DNA from: CAVPJW01 sp963705525
GTDB taxonomy: Bacteria; Acidobacteriota; Vicinamibacteria; Vicinamibacterales; CAVPJW01
Length of the DNA: 64,000 nt
Assembly: GCA_963705525.1 (NCBI GenBank)
Contig: CAVPJW010000002.1
Span: forward strand, 1,178,001 to 1,242,000
Reading direction: 5' to 3'
The notes under the pieces: generated by a model
Seen by the model: only the letters and a program-made list of their open reading frames with translations
What the model was told of the DNA's origin: nothing
The model's database searches: none
Made by a program: the position numbers and the translations under genes
Shown: positions 17,224 through 26,423 of the stretch, piece by piece
Layout of the letters: every line of letters begins with the position of its first letter
How positions within the stretch are numbered: position 1 is the stretch's first letter

Positions 17224-18990
17224 CTAGCGACTCCCTGAAACGCTGGACGTGACCGGAACCGTGAGAGAGGACGGCCGCGCGCGATCGTGATACACAGTTT
17301 GTTTGGCTACGACACCCACGGTTTCCTTGCCGAGCGGCCCGCCGGTGTTCAGATTCCTGTCGAACTTCGGAAACGCGCTGGAAGAGATCTCAACCCGCAG
17401 TCGATGACCCTGGTCCAGCCGAATGCAGGTGGACCAGCAATCGATGTCGTACTGCTGGACCTCTCCCGGCGTGAGCAGCTCCGGATGCTCGAGCGATTTC
17501 CTGAACCTGGCCCTGACGATTCCGTCGTTGAGCCGTTGCGCGTACCCGTTCGGGTGGACGTCGAGGACCTTGGCGGTCCAGTCGGTGTCTCGCGCCGACG
17601 AAGACGCGAACAGTGTCATCTGAAGCGGCCCACAGACTTCGAGAGGTTCGGTCAGTTCCGGCGTGGTGTAGACGAGCACATCGTCTCGCCGCTCGACGGC
17701 GCGATAGTCGTCGGGCCCGCCGACCTGGTGGAAATCCGGTTCGGTGATGAACGGCACGGCATCGGCCGGATCGTAGTTGAACTGATCGGGGCGTTCGTCC
17801 TCGGGTGCCACCGTTGACAGCGTGCCGTCTCCGTGGAGGCTGTTGGCTCGTCCGCCGCTGTGCAGGTAGTACTTTTGATAGTTCGTTCGCGCAAGCGGCC
17901 ACTCACGCTCATCGCGCCAGCGATTCTCACCCATGACGAAGAGTCGAACCGGCGGCTCGCCATCCACTCCGTTCTGAATTCCAGACAACCACCGTTCGAA
18001 CCAGCGAATTTGAATTCGGTCGAGGTCGATGAGGGCGGCCGGGCCGAAATCGATGGAGCCCCAGACTCGCTTGGCGTTGATCCCGTGTCCCCAAGGCCCG
18101 ATCAGCAGACGCTGTCGCCGGCGCTGCTCGGGATCGCGCGCACGAGTGGTGAGGTTCACGTAGTTCTCGGTCGTGCCCACGAGCACGTCGTCGTACCATC
18201 CGCTGATGTGGAGCATCGGGACGGTGGAATCGAGCAGCGCGTCCTGGTACGCCTGAGCCTTCCAGTAGTCGTCAAGGGCCGGATGATCGATCCAGTCCTT
18301 CCAGGCGCGAATCTGCCGGCCCAGGCGGGTGTCGATGTCCCGCAGCGGCAACGAGCTGTAGGCCGCCATGAGGTCCAACTGAGAAATGTCCTGAAGGGTG
18401 TGACCCGAAATGAACGCGAGCCAGGACACGGTCGTCGGACCCATCACACCGAACTGATAAGGGAAGTTTCGGACGGGATCGGGGGGCGTCACGACCGGAA
18501 TGAGCGCTGCGAGATTGGGGTTCCGGAGGCCGGCCGGATACACCTGCGTCCATCCGAGATACGACGATCCCGTCATTCCAACTCTTCCGTTCGACCACGG
18601 CTGCTGCCCGCACCACGTCTGAGCGTCGTAACCGTCCTTTGCCTCGTTCACCAGCGGATAGAACTCGCCTTCCGAGTCGCCGCGGCCGCGCACGTCCTGG
18701 ACGACGTAGGCAAAGCCGCGTGATGCCCAGAATCGACCCCGCTGAACGTTGAGCGGCGCACTGTTGTCGTAGGGCGTGCGCACGAGAATGACCGGAAACT
18801 TCCCTTCCGCATCGGGCCGATAAACATCCGTCGACAGATGGACGCTGTCCCGCATGGGCACCCGCTGATCAAACTCCATCTTGACGTCGTATTGCGGAGC
18901 TCGTGCAGTCGCTCGTCCTGAACCGACGAATACCACCGCGAAGAAACCCGGTAGGAATAAGAGCCAACGAAGTGATCCCGGCCGCATCAT
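17224..18990 (-). CDS. CocE/NonD family alpha/beta hydrolase (X-Pro dipeptidyl-peptidase-like)
   Basis: An exported serine hydrolase of about 588 aa. The nucleophile motif GSSYLG is near residues 141-146, after GRVGMT; the acid and base lie in HISGWYDDVLVG and IGPWGHGI. The C-terminal part (from about LEVCGPLQMTLFASSS) is the jelly-roll domain usual for CocE, X-Pro dipeptidyl peptidases and alpha-amino-acid ester hydrolases. I place the start at the ATG pair at 18985-18990, which gives a good signal peptide (MRPGSLRWLLFLPGFFAVVF); an ATG at 19062 in the same frame would add 24 residues with no better ribosome binding site. It is the first gene of the pair with the M19 dipeptidase, and divergent from the oxidoreductase gene. 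Confidence 0.88.
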   Translation of the reverse strand: MMRPGSLRWLLFLPGFFAVVFVGSGRATARAPQYDVKMEFDQRVPMRDSVHLSTDVYRPDAEGKFPVILVRTPYDNSAPLNVQRGRFWASRGFAYVVQDVRGRGDSEGEFYPLVNEAKDGYDAQTWCGQQPWSNGRVGMTGSSYLGWTQVYPAGLRNPNLAALIPVVTPPDPVRNFPYQFGVMGPTTVSWLAFISGHTLQDISQLDLMAAYSSLPLRDIDTRLGRQIRAWKDWIDHPALDDYWKAQAYQDALLDSTVPMLHISGWYDDVLVGTTENYVNLTTRARDPEQRRRQRLLIGPWGHGINAKRVWGSIDFGPAALIDLDRIQIRWFERWLSGIQNGVDGEPPVRLFVMGENRWRDEREWPLARTNYQKYYLHSGGRANSLHGDGTLSTVAPEDERPDQFNYDPADAVPFITEPDFHQVGGPDDYRAVERRDDVLVYTTPELTEPLEVCGPLQMTLFASSSARDTDWTAKVLDVHPNGYAQRLNDGIVRARFRKSLEHPELLTPGEVQQYDIDCWSTCIRLDQGHRLRVEISSSAFPKFDRNLNTGGPLGKETVGVVAKQTVYHDRARPSSLTVPVTSSVSGSR

Positions 18991-19081
18991 GGCGCGCGAT
19001 TCTATCACCTGTCCGCGAAGGCCTGCATTGAGCCTGAGGTACAATTCACAGCCTTCGTTCATGCCCGCATCGGGAGGGTGA

Positions 19082-20218
19082 GTGTCTTCACACGGCCGAA
19101 AGCAGCAGTCTGGAAGAGTCAGGGTTGGGGTACTCGGCGCTGGCGCCTGGGCACGAGGGGCGCATCTCCCTGGCTACTTCAAAGATCCACGAGCCGAGCT
19201 GGTCGCCATCGCCGATCCACAGATTGAGCTCGCCCGGATCACGGCGGCCGAGTTCAGCATACCCACGGTCTCGGCAAGTCATCTCGAACTGATCACACGC
19301 GACGACATCGATCTGATTGACGTCTGCACGCCGAGCCACACGCACTTCGAGCTGGCCTGGGCCGCGCTCGAAGCGGATAAACATGTACTGTGCGAAAAGC
19401 CGGTCGCGTACGACTTCCGCGACACGCGGCGGGCGCACGATCTCGCGCGTGCCAGGGGCCTGAAGACCAAGGTCGGGTTCACGTTCCGATACAGCCCGGC
19501 GATGAGATACATGAAGCATTTGATCAATCAGGGCTACGTCGGCACGCCCTTCATCTACAACGGATATGAACAAAACTCGCAGTGGCTGGATCCTGAGAAC
19601 CCGCTGCGGCAGGTTGATGTGGATGCGGACCCCTCAGTGTTACAAGTCTCGTCACTCGAGGGCTACGGCGCCCCGATCATCGATCTGGGTCATTGGTTCG
19701 TCGGAAGCGATTTGTCGGCGGTCGTCGGCACCATGCGTAACTTCATCCCCGAGCGGATGGTTCGGGCAACCGGACGCCGCATGCGCATGAACATCGACGA
19801 TGGCGACGTGTTCATCGGCGAGTTTGCCAATGGCGCGCTCTGCTCCGTACAGACGAGTTTCGTGACGGTCGGCAACTATCCTGGACTCGAGGCCCGCATC
19901 TATGGGAGCGAGGGCGCCCTCGTCTGCCGGTTGGTTGAAGAGTTCGGGATCTGCGAAACGCTGAAGGGTGCGAAGCCCGATGCCGTGGAGTTCCGCGATC
20001 TGACGGTGCCGCCGAGCTTCTATCCGCCGGGCGGGAGTTCCCGCGAGAGCTGGCGCACGCTCTTCTACCGGAACCTCGTGTCGAACTTTATCAATGAGAT
20101 TCTGACTGACGGCTCGGCGACTGAAGGGGACTTCGGCGACGCCGCGTGGGTGCAGGAGGTGATCAATGGCGTGGAGCTGTCATTCCGTGAACGGCGATGG
20201 GTGAGCCTGCCCCTGTAG
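19082..20218 (+). CDS. Gfo/Idh/MocA family NAD(P)-dependent oxidoreductase
   Basis: 378 aa. An N-terminal Rossmann fold with VGVLGAGAWARG (about residues 15-26), then the family signature CEKPVAYD near residue 102, and a C-terminal alpha/beta substrate domain. The GTG start at 19082 is supported by GGGAGGG a few bases upstream. Members oxidise or reduce sugars, inositols and related cyclic compounds; the substrate here is unknown. It begins a plus-strand run that continues with a DUF885 protein overlapping its 3' end and an ABC uptake system. Confidence 0.88.
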   Translation: MSSHGRKQQSGRVRVGVLGAGAWARGAHLPGYFKDPRAELVAIADPQIELARITAAEFSIPTVSASHLELITRDDIDLIDVCTPSHTHFELAWAALEADKHVLCEKPVAYDFRDTRRAHDLARARGLKTKVGFTFRYSPAMRYMKHLINQGYVGTPFIYNGYEQNSQWLDPENPLRQVDVDADPSVLQVSSLEGYGAPIIDLGHWFVGSDLSAVVGTMRNFIPERMVRATGRRMRMNIDDGDVFIGEFANGALCSVQTSFVTVGNYPGLEARIYGSEGALVCRLVEEFGICETLKGAKPDAVEFRDLTVPPSFYPPGGSSRESWRTLFYRNLVSNFINEILTDGSATEGDFGDAAWVQEVINGVELSFRERRWVSLPL

Positions 20219-21921
20219 CCCTCACCATGATCGAGCCGTTTCTCGACGCCTACTACGAGATGCTCCCCGTGAACGCCACGTTCACCGGGGTCCATCGGTT
20301 CGACGATCGGCTGCCCGACTGGTCACCGAATGGACTCGCTCGCAATACGGATCGCATGCGCGGGCTGCGACGCGAGATCCATTCCTCGCTGGTGAACCGC
20401 GAGCCGTGGGCATTTCCGGAGTCCGTGGACCTTCAAGTGGCGGACGCCTTTCTGGAGATTCAGATCGCGGAGATGGAAGGACGACATTTCTATCGGACAA
20501 ACCCGTCCCTGTACACGGGAGAAGCGATCTTCGGTGTCCTGTCCCTCGTCACGCGTCCGTTCGCGCCCCTGGCCCGGCGCCTTGAACACGCCGTCGATCG
20601 CATGCATGCCATCGGTCCCTTCTTCAACGGGGCAATCGCCACGGTCGGCGATGGACCGGTACCGGAAGGATGGATCGCCCGCGCACGCCGCGAGTGTGTC
20701 GGTGCTCTGGCGTTCTTCGAACACGGCCTGAATCGGCTCTTCGCAGCCGGGGGGAACAGTACAAACGCATCCCTGGCTGCTGACGATGCCGTGCCCCCGC
20801 CGCTGGAGGACGATGTCCGCAGGGCCGCCACTCGAGCGGCGAACGCGTTCCGCCATTTCGATGAATGGCTCGAGCGATTGCCCTCGACGTCCGTGCCCGG
20901 CGCCACCTCCGGTGCCGAGCTCTTCGATCTGCTTCTCGCTCGCGGGCACTGGTGCAACAAGTCACGCGCCGACCTCCTCCGAGAAGCCCGCGCTCGCTTT
21001 GCCGACGCGGAGCACGAGTTGCAAGGACGGTCTCGTGCGATCGATCCGGACGGCTGGCCCGCGGTGCGCGCCCGGCTCGAGACCGACTATCCTTCCACTG
21101 GTGACTATCTGCCTTCATTCGAGCGAATCTGGTCTGCGTGTCACGAGCGGGCTACGTCAACGCGGCTCGTGCCGTGGCCTGATTTCCCCATCCGGTACCG
21201 CCCGATTCCTGTCCACACCCGGGACGCGGCGCCTTATCTCTATTACCTCTTCTACAGGTCTCCCGCGGCATTCGATCACGTGCCCGTGCACGATTACGTC
21301 GTCACGCCCGTGGACGAGACGCAGCCTCCGCATCTGCAGGAAGCGACCCTCCGCGCGAACAATTTCAGCGTCATTAAGTTGAACCACGTCGTCCACCACG
21401 GCGCGATCGGCCACCACGTCCAGAATTTCTATGCCTATCGATCACCGTCTCGCGTTGGCCAGATTGCCGCAATCGACTGCGCGAGCCGGATCGGCATGTT
21501 CTGCGGCGGGACGATGGCCGAGGGGTGGGCGTGCTACGCCACTGAATTGATGGAGGAGGTTGGATTCCTGACAGCTGTCGAACGCGCGGCCGAGGCCCAC
21601 ACGCGCCTGCGGCTCCTGGCACGGGCTATCGTGGATATCGAGTTTCATCAGGGAACGTTCACCGCCCAGGATGCGCGCCTCTTCTATGAGGAGCGCGTCG
21701 GCATGGCCCCGGGCGCAGCCGCCGCCGAGGTGGTCAAGAACTCGATGTTTCCGGGCACGGCCGCGATGTACTGGCTCGGGACCGATGCGATTCACGCACT
21801 GCGTCGCGAACGCCAGCGAGTGGAAGGATCTCAATTCTCGCTGGAAGAGTTCCACCGCCGCTTCTTGTCGTGTGGTTCTCTGCCAGTGCCTCTAATCGCC
21901 CGCCTCTTCGATGCGCATTAG
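20197..21921 (+). CDS. DUF885 family protein (probable metallopeptidase-like)
   Basis: 574 aa, cytoplasmic (no signal peptide). The N-terminus FLDAYYEMLPVNATFTGVH and the C-terminal blocks GHHVQNFYAY (about 404-413) and AEGWACYATELMEE (about 434-447) are typical of DUF885, whose fold resembles M2/M3/M32-type zinc peptidases. In most members I know, the first block reads HE-x-x-PGHH; here it is HHGAIGHH, with His in place of Glu. The start at 20197 overlaps the upstream gene by 22 bases; an ATG at 20227 is the alternative, and neither has a strong ribosome binding site. The 3' end overlaps the next gene by 11 bases. Confidence 0.85.
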   Translation: MGEPAPVALTMIEPFLDAYYEMLPVNATFTGVHRFDDRLPDWSPNGLARNTDRMRGLRREIHSSLVNREPWAFPESVDLQVADAFLEIQIAEMEGRHFYRTNPSLYTGEAIFGVLSLVTRPFAPLARRLEHAVDRMHAIGPFFNGAIATVGDGPVPEGWIARARRECVGALAFFEHGLNRLFAAGGNSTNASLAADDAVPPPLEDDVRRAATRAANAFRHFDEWLERLPSTSVPGATSGAELFDLLLARGHWCNKSRADLLREARARFADAEHELQGRSRAIDPDGWPAVRARLETDYPSTGDYLPSFERIWSACHERATSTRLVPWPDFPIRYRPIPVHTRDAAPYLYYLFYRSPAAFDHVPVHDYVVTPVDETQPPHLQEATLRANNFSVIKLNHVVHHGAIGHHVQNFYAYRSPSRVGQIAAIDCASRIGMFCGGTMAEGWACYATELMEEVGFLTAVERAAEAHTRLRLLARAIVDIEFHQGTFTAQDARLFYEERVGMAPGAAAAEVVKNSMFPGTAAMYWLGTDAIHALRRERQRVEGSQFSLEEFHRRFLSCGSLPVPLIARLFDAH

Positions 21922-23512
21922 AACAGTCGTCGTCGCGTTACTCCTGATCGCATGCGCCTGCGCGGGCTGCGGGCGGAAGACGTCACGTCGGCAGCCTTCG
22001 AACGACCTGCTCATCATCGGTTACGACCGCGAACCGGACACGCTGAACCGCTTCAGCACGCATATCCTCGAGGACGTCCAGACCTGCATTGTCGAAGGGC
22101 TAACGGTCACCGACGAGCGCATGAATGTGATTCCAGTGCTGGCTAAGGAAGTGCCGACGCTCGAGAACGGCGCCGTACGCTTGAGGCCCGACGGCGGGAT
22201 GGACGTCACGTGGAAACTCAGGCCGGCCGTCACGTGGCACGACGGCCACCCGTTCACTTCCGATGATGTGAAGTTTACCGTCGAAGCCCTCAACGACCCT
22301 GCATACAACCCTGAAAGCACCGACGGTTTCGACCGCATTTCGTCGGTGGAGACGCCGGATCCGCTGACTGCCATCGTGCACTACCGCGAGGTGTACGCGC
22401 CCTACGCCATTCAGTTCATACGGGGGTGCCTGCCCAGGCATGTGCTGGCTGGCCGCGACATCGATCGCGCCAACGACTACAACCGAAGTCCGCTCGGCAC
22501 CGGACCGTACCGCTTGAAAGAGTGGAAGACGGGCGAGTACATCCTGCTCGAGCGCGTTGCACACTACTGGCGCGGTTCCGATCAACCACGAATCGCGTCG
22601 TTGATGTTCAAGTTCCTGCCGAACACCAATACGCGCATCACGGAGCTCCAGACGGGCGAAGTCGACTTGGTGGGCCTGCTGCCCTGGGACAGGTTTCGCG
22701 AGGTCTCGGTAATTCCCGGGATTGCCGTTCACCGAATGGTCGGCAACGGATACGAGAACATCTCACTCAACCAGCGTCACTTCCCACCGTTCGCCGATCT
22801 GCGGGTCCGTCAGGCGTTGATTCATGCCATCGATCGCGAGCTCCTGACCCGCACCATCCTCGACGGTCTGGCGCCCGTCGTGCACGGCCCGATCCAACCA
22901 CTCTCCTGGGCCTTCAACGATCAAGTGCGGCACTACAACTACGACCCCGCTCGAGCGAAGGCGCTGCTCGATCAAGCCGGCTGGCACGGCGGCCCTGGCG
23001 GCGTCCGCTCGCGCGACGGCGTTCCTCTGGTGTTCACGCTGATCACCCAGGCAGGCTTCGCGATTCGCGAAAATATGGCGCAGGCCATTCAGCGCCAATG
23101 GCGTGACGTAGGAGTCGACGCCAGGATTCAGCTCTTCGACGGCACGACGATCAGCGCCGTCTGGTTCGAGGGACGGTTCGATGCGATGCTTCACTGGTGG
23201 CATCTGCCGTCAGACCCGGAGCTCACGCTGTTCTTCGCGAAGGATCGAATGCCGCCCGCGGGACGCAATATCAACTACATCAGCGATGACCGGCTGACCA
23301 ATCTGCTCTACGCCTCCGACCGCACCGTCAATACGGCCGACCGGCGCCGGCTGCTGTTCGACGCGCAAGCGCTCATTGCGGAGCTGGCGCCCGAGATTCC
23401 GTTGTACAACGTGACGCGAATCGACGCGATACCGGACCGCCTGCAGGGCTTCAAGGGCAACCCCACGAATACCGGCATGTTCTGGAATGTGCACGAGTGG
23501 GAAGTGAAGTGA
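21911..23512 (+). CDS. ABC transporter family-5 solute-binding lipoprotein (oligopeptide type)
   Basis: 533 aa. The N-terminal hydrophobic segment ends in LIAC (residues 12-15), a fair lipobox, with further Cys residues at 17 and 20. The body matches SBP_bac_5 (DppA/OppA-like): IIGYDREPDTLNR, WHDGHPFTSDDVKFT, NRSPLGTGPYRLKEW, FADLRVRQALIHAIDRE, and a C-terminus with IPLYNVTRIDAI. It would deliver peptides or similar solutes to the two permeases that follow. Its ATG (ATGCGCATTAG) overlaps the DUF885 stop by 11 bases, indicating translational coupling. No ATPase subunit is encoded nearby. Confidence 0.9.
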   Translation: MRIRTVVVALLLIACACAGCGRKTSRRQPSNDLLIIGYDREPDTLNRFSTHILEDVQTCIVEGLTVTDERMNVIPVLAKEVPTLENGAVRLRPDGGMDVTWKLRPAVTWHDGHPFTSDDVKFTVEALNDPAYNPESTDGFDRISSVETPDPLTAIVHYREVYAPYAIQFIRGCLPRHVLAGRDIDRANDYNRSPLGTGPYRLKEWKTGEYILLERVAHYWRGSDQPRIASLMFKFLPNTNTRITELQTGEVDLVGLLPWDRFREVSVIPGIAVHRMVGNGYENISLNQRHFPPFADLRVRQALIHAIDRELLTRTILDGLAPVVHGPIQPLSWAFNDQVRHYNYDPARAKALLDQAGWHGGPGGVRSRDGVPLVFTLITQAGFAIRENMAQAIQRQWRDVGVDARIQLFDGTTISAVWFEGRFDAMLHWWHLPSDPELTLFFAKDRMPPAGRNINYISDDRLTNLLYASDRTVNTADRRRLLFDAQALIAELAPEIPLYNVTRIDAIPDRLQGFKGNPTNTGMFWNVHEWEVK

Positions 23513-23517
23513 CGGAA

Positions 23518-23559
23518 GGGTTCAGGGTCTAGGGTCCAAGGTTCAAAGGTCAGCGTTCG
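23518..23559. repeat. Degenerate heptamer tract (six units)
   Basis: Six consecutive 7-base units: GGGTTCA, GGGTCTA, GGGTCCA, AGGTTCA, AAGGTCA, GCGTTCG. It fills most of the 57-base gap between the solute-binding protein gene and the permease gene. Confidence 0.7.
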
Positions 23560-23569
23560 GGAGTTCACA

Positions 23570-24523
23570 GTGCTCCGTCTTGTCGTGCGCCGCGTCGGGC
23601 AGGCGATTCCGCTCCTCGCCCTCATGTCAGTCGTCGTCTTTGGGCTGATTCATCTGGCGCCTGGCGGCCCGTTGACGATGTACCTTTCGAATCCCAACGT
23701 CCGGCCCGCAGACATCGAACGACTACGGCATGCGCTCGGGCTGGATCAGCCCCTCTGGCGCCAGTACGTGTCCTGGCTCTCGGCGTTCGTGCAGGGCGAC
23801 TGGGGATACAGCTACGCCGATGGGCGCCCGGTGCTGCAGCGAATCATCGAGCGCGTGCCAGCGACGCTTGAGCTTCTGACGACCTCGATCGTCGTCGCGA
23901 TAGCGGTTGCGATTCCCGCCGGCGTCTTGAGCGCCGTCTGGCACCGGCGCTGGTTTGACCGAGTGACCACGGCAATTGCCTTCGCGGGGATCTCCCTGCC
24001 CGTCTTCTGGTTCGGTCTGCTTCTGCAAATCATCTTCTCGATCGAGCTCGGTTGGTTTCCGTCGGCGGGCCGGTCCACACCCGGCGCCGGCGATCTGCTC
24101 GATCGGCTGAACCACCTGATTCTTCCTGCTGCCATCTTGGTCTTCGTGCAGGCGGCGGCCTGGTCGCGCTACTTGCGATCTTCCATGACGGAGGTCCTGC
24201 GACGACCATTTCTGACGGCGGCGCGGGCGCGGGGCGTGCCGGCGCGAACGCTAATCGCTTCACACGCGTTTCGAAACGCACTGCCTTCCACGATCACCGT
24301 CGTGATGCTGGACGCCGCGATCATGGTCTCGGGCGCTGTGGTCACCGAGAGTGTCTTCGCCTGGCCCGGCGTCGGCAGTCTCTTCACCGAGGCCCTCGCG
24401 CGCCGCGACTACACAGTACTCATGGCCCTCCTGATGCTCTCTTCCCTCGCCGTCGTCCTGTTCAACCTCATCGCCGACGTTGTCAACGGCTATCTCGATC
24501 CACGGACGGCCAATGGCCTCTGA
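23570..24523 (+). CDS. ABC transporter permease, DppB-like
   Basis: 317 aa integral membrane protein of the BPD_transp_1 family. The start (GTG, MLRLVVRRVGQAIPLL) and the following VVFGLIHLAPGGPL are typical of DppB/OppB N-termini; about six membrane helices follow, with the cytoplasmic EAA-type loop RARGVPARTLIASHAFRNAL (about 220-239) that docks the ATPase. It pairs with the DppC-like permease that overlaps its 3' end. The heptamer tract lies directly upstream. Confidence 0.93.
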   Translation: MLRLVVRRVGQAIPLLALMSVVVFGLIHLAPGGPLTMYLSNPNVRPADIERLRHALGLDQPLWRQYVSWLSAFVQGDWGYSYADGRPVLQRIIERVPATLELLTTSIVVAIAVAIPAGVLSAVWHRRWFDRVTTAIAFAGISLPVFWFGLLLQIIFSIELGWFPSAGRSTPGAGDLLDRLNHLILPAAILVFVQAAAWSRYLRSSMTEVLRRPFLTAARARGVPARTLIASHAFRNALPSTITVVMLDAAIMVSGAVVTESVFAWPGVGSLFTEALARRDYTVLMALLMLSSLAVVLFNLIADVVNGYLDPRTANGL

Positions 24524-25355
24524 CGAACGGCGGTTTGCCAGCAGCAGCCGGTCGCCGGACGCACGAATGCGTTGGGTGGCGGGGTTTGCGCTGGGCGCGC
24601 TCGTGGTCGGCGCCATCGCCGCTCCACTCGTCGCGCCCTACGCGCCAGACGCGCTCGATCTCCTGCACAGACGCGCGGCTCCGGATGCGATCCATTGGTT
24701 CGGCTCGGACGAGCTCGGACGAGACGTCCTGACTCGAGTGCTGTTTGGCGCGAGGATTTCACTCGCGGTGGGACTGCTGTCGGCCGCGGTCGCAGGAGCC
24801 GTCGGACTCGTCGTGGGCGCTGTGAGCGGCTATGCCGGCGGCGCGATCGATGCGGCACTGATGCGGCTGACGGATGCCGCCTTGTCGATTCCCAGGCTGC
24901 CGCTGCTCATGATTGCCGCCGCCATTCTGGAGCCCCCGGTTCCGCTCCTCATCGTCCTGATCGGCCTCGCAGGCTGGATGGAAACAGCGCGGGTCGTTCG
25001 AACCGAGACCATGGTTCTGGGCGCCAGCGACTTCGTCTCTGCGGCCAGAGCCGCCGGGGCGCGCGATGCGCGCATCATTCGCGCACATCTCGTCCCGAAT
25101 ATCCTGTCGTCGCTGGTCGTGGCCGTGACCCTCGCCGTCGGGCGCGGAATCCTGATCGAGGCAGCGCTCAGTTTCTTTGGAGTGGGGGTTCAGCCGCCGG
25201 TGGCGAGCTGGGGCAACATGCTCTATCAGGCGCAGGCGACGATGCGATCAGAACCGTGGCTTGCCTTCTTTCCGGGCTGTTTCATCTTCGCGGTCGTGCT
25301 GTTGCTGAATGTGCTCGGCTCAGCCGCGGCGGATCGCCAGCCAAGGCACGGATAG
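24513..25355 (+). CDS. ABC transporter permease, DppC-like
   Basis: About 280 aa. The start at ATG 24513 overlaps the previous stop by 11 bases (ATGGCCTCTGA); an upstream start at 24480 is possible but less likely. Features of DppC/OppC: N-terminal helix, then HWFGSDELGRDVLTRVLFGAR, GLVVGAVSGYAGG, and the EAA-type loop AARAAGARDARIIRAHLVPN near residues 176-195, ending with FFGVGVQPPVASWGNML. It forms the permease heterodimer with the DppB-like protein. The operon ends here without DppD/DppF-type ATPases. Confidence 0.92.
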   Translation: MASDERRFASSSRSPDARMRWVAGFALGALVVGAIAAPLVAPYAPDALDLLHRRAAPDAIHWFGSDELGRDVLTRVLFGARISLAVGLLSAAVAGAVGLVVGAVSGYAGGAIDAALMRLTDAALSIPRLPLLMIAAAILEPPVPLLIVLIGLAGWMETARVVRTETMVLGASDFVSAARAAGARDARIIRAHLVPNILSSLVVAVTLAVGRGILIEAALSFFGVGVQPPVASWGNMLYQAQATMRSEPWLAFFPGCFIFAVVLLLNVLGSAAADRQPRHG

Positions 25356-25374
25356 GCAGACCGCAAGGCGGGCG

Positions 25375-26166
25375 CTACGAGCGGGCAGCAGCCTCTTCTC
25401 GACCCTGCGCCAATCCCAGCATCCTGAGAAATTGAAAGTACCGGTAACCCAGGTCGATCTCGCCGCGCCGTACCGAGAACCGCGGAGAGTTCTGCACGTG
25501 ATGGTGATTGTTGTGCAGACTCTCGCCGCATGTGAGGATCGCCCACCACTGGCCTGGCAGGTTCTTCGAGTGATCCGGTGTGTCGAAATTGCGATATCCC
25601 CACCAGTGGCCCAGGCCGTTGATGACGCCGGCCGCAAAGAAGGGAATCCACGCCATCTCGATCAGCCACATCCCGAATCCCCATGTGCCAAAGAGCCACA
25701 CGTTCGACACGAGGGTGATGATCGGACCCAGGAAGGTGAGCGACGTGTACACCCACTCCGGGGCATCCTCAGGCGTACCCTTTCCGTACTGGGCGAGAAT
25801 CTCGCCGTTGTGCGCCGCACGGTGATACAGCCTGGTCCCCAGAAAGAGGACGCGCCAGATGCCATAGACGATCGGACTGTGCGGATCTTCGTCGGTGTCC
25901 ACGTGCGCGTGATGGCATCTGTGAACAGCCACCCATTCCTTCGTGGGCATCGCCGTTCGCAGCCACAGCCACCCTCGCATGGCGTGCTCGACAGCCGGAT
26001 GGAACGTGATGCTCCGGTGTGTCTGTGATCGATGGAGGTACAAGGTGACGCACGCGGTGGTGATATGGGTGTCGACCATCGCAAGCAACAGATAGCTCCA
26101 CGCCGGCCAGTGGGACCAGACGGCGTGCGTGTTAATCCACGATGCGATCCCGGTCAGCCATTCCAT
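25375..26166 (-). CDS. Acyl-lipid/acyl-CoA fatty acid desaturase
   Basis: 263 aa membrane di-iron desaturase. Three histidine boxes are present: HRSQTH (about 45-50), HRCHH (about 82-86) and ESLHNNHHH (about 215-223), separated by hydrophobic segments (YLLLAMVDTHITTACVTLYL; LGPIITLVSNVWLFGTWGFG). Such enzymes insert a double bond in acyl chains of lipids or acyl-CoA, usually delta-9, adjusting membrane fluidity. It converges with the permease operon. The 257 bases upstream (26167-26423) hold no gene; near the start codon they contain two short hairpins (AGGCC/GGCCT and GAGCC/GGCTC) that could act as leader structures. Confidence 0.92.
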   Translation of the reverse strand: MEWLTGIASWINTHAVWSHWPAWSYLLLAMVDTHITTACVTLYLHRSQTHRSITFHPAVEHAMRGWLWLRTAMPTKEWVAVHRCHHAHVDTDEDPHSPIVYGIWRVLFLGTRLYHRAAHNGEILAQYGKGTPEDAPEWVYTSLTFLGPIITLVSNVWLFGTWGFGMWLIEMAWIPFFAAGVINGLGHWWGYRNFDTPDHSKNLPGQWWAILTCGESLHNNHHHVQNSPRFSVRRGEIDLGYRYFQFLRMLGLAQGREEAAARS

Positions 26167-26423
26167 ACTCCGCTAAACCCTCCACAGCTCCGAGCCTGCG
26201 ATCGGCTCGTCGAGGCCCGACAGGCCTGCAGATTCTACTATTCCACTCGGGCGTCCCAGGTTCCGCCGAGCGCTGTCAATCCGATCCTTTTCGTCCAATC
26301 GAGGTTCCGGATGGACGGTGACTGTTCGACCGCCCGGCCAATATTGAGATCGAATCTCACTTTTGGCACCCGAAGGATAAGCCGACCCAATCCGGTCAAT
26401 CAAGCGAAAAACGCGGGAATCGC

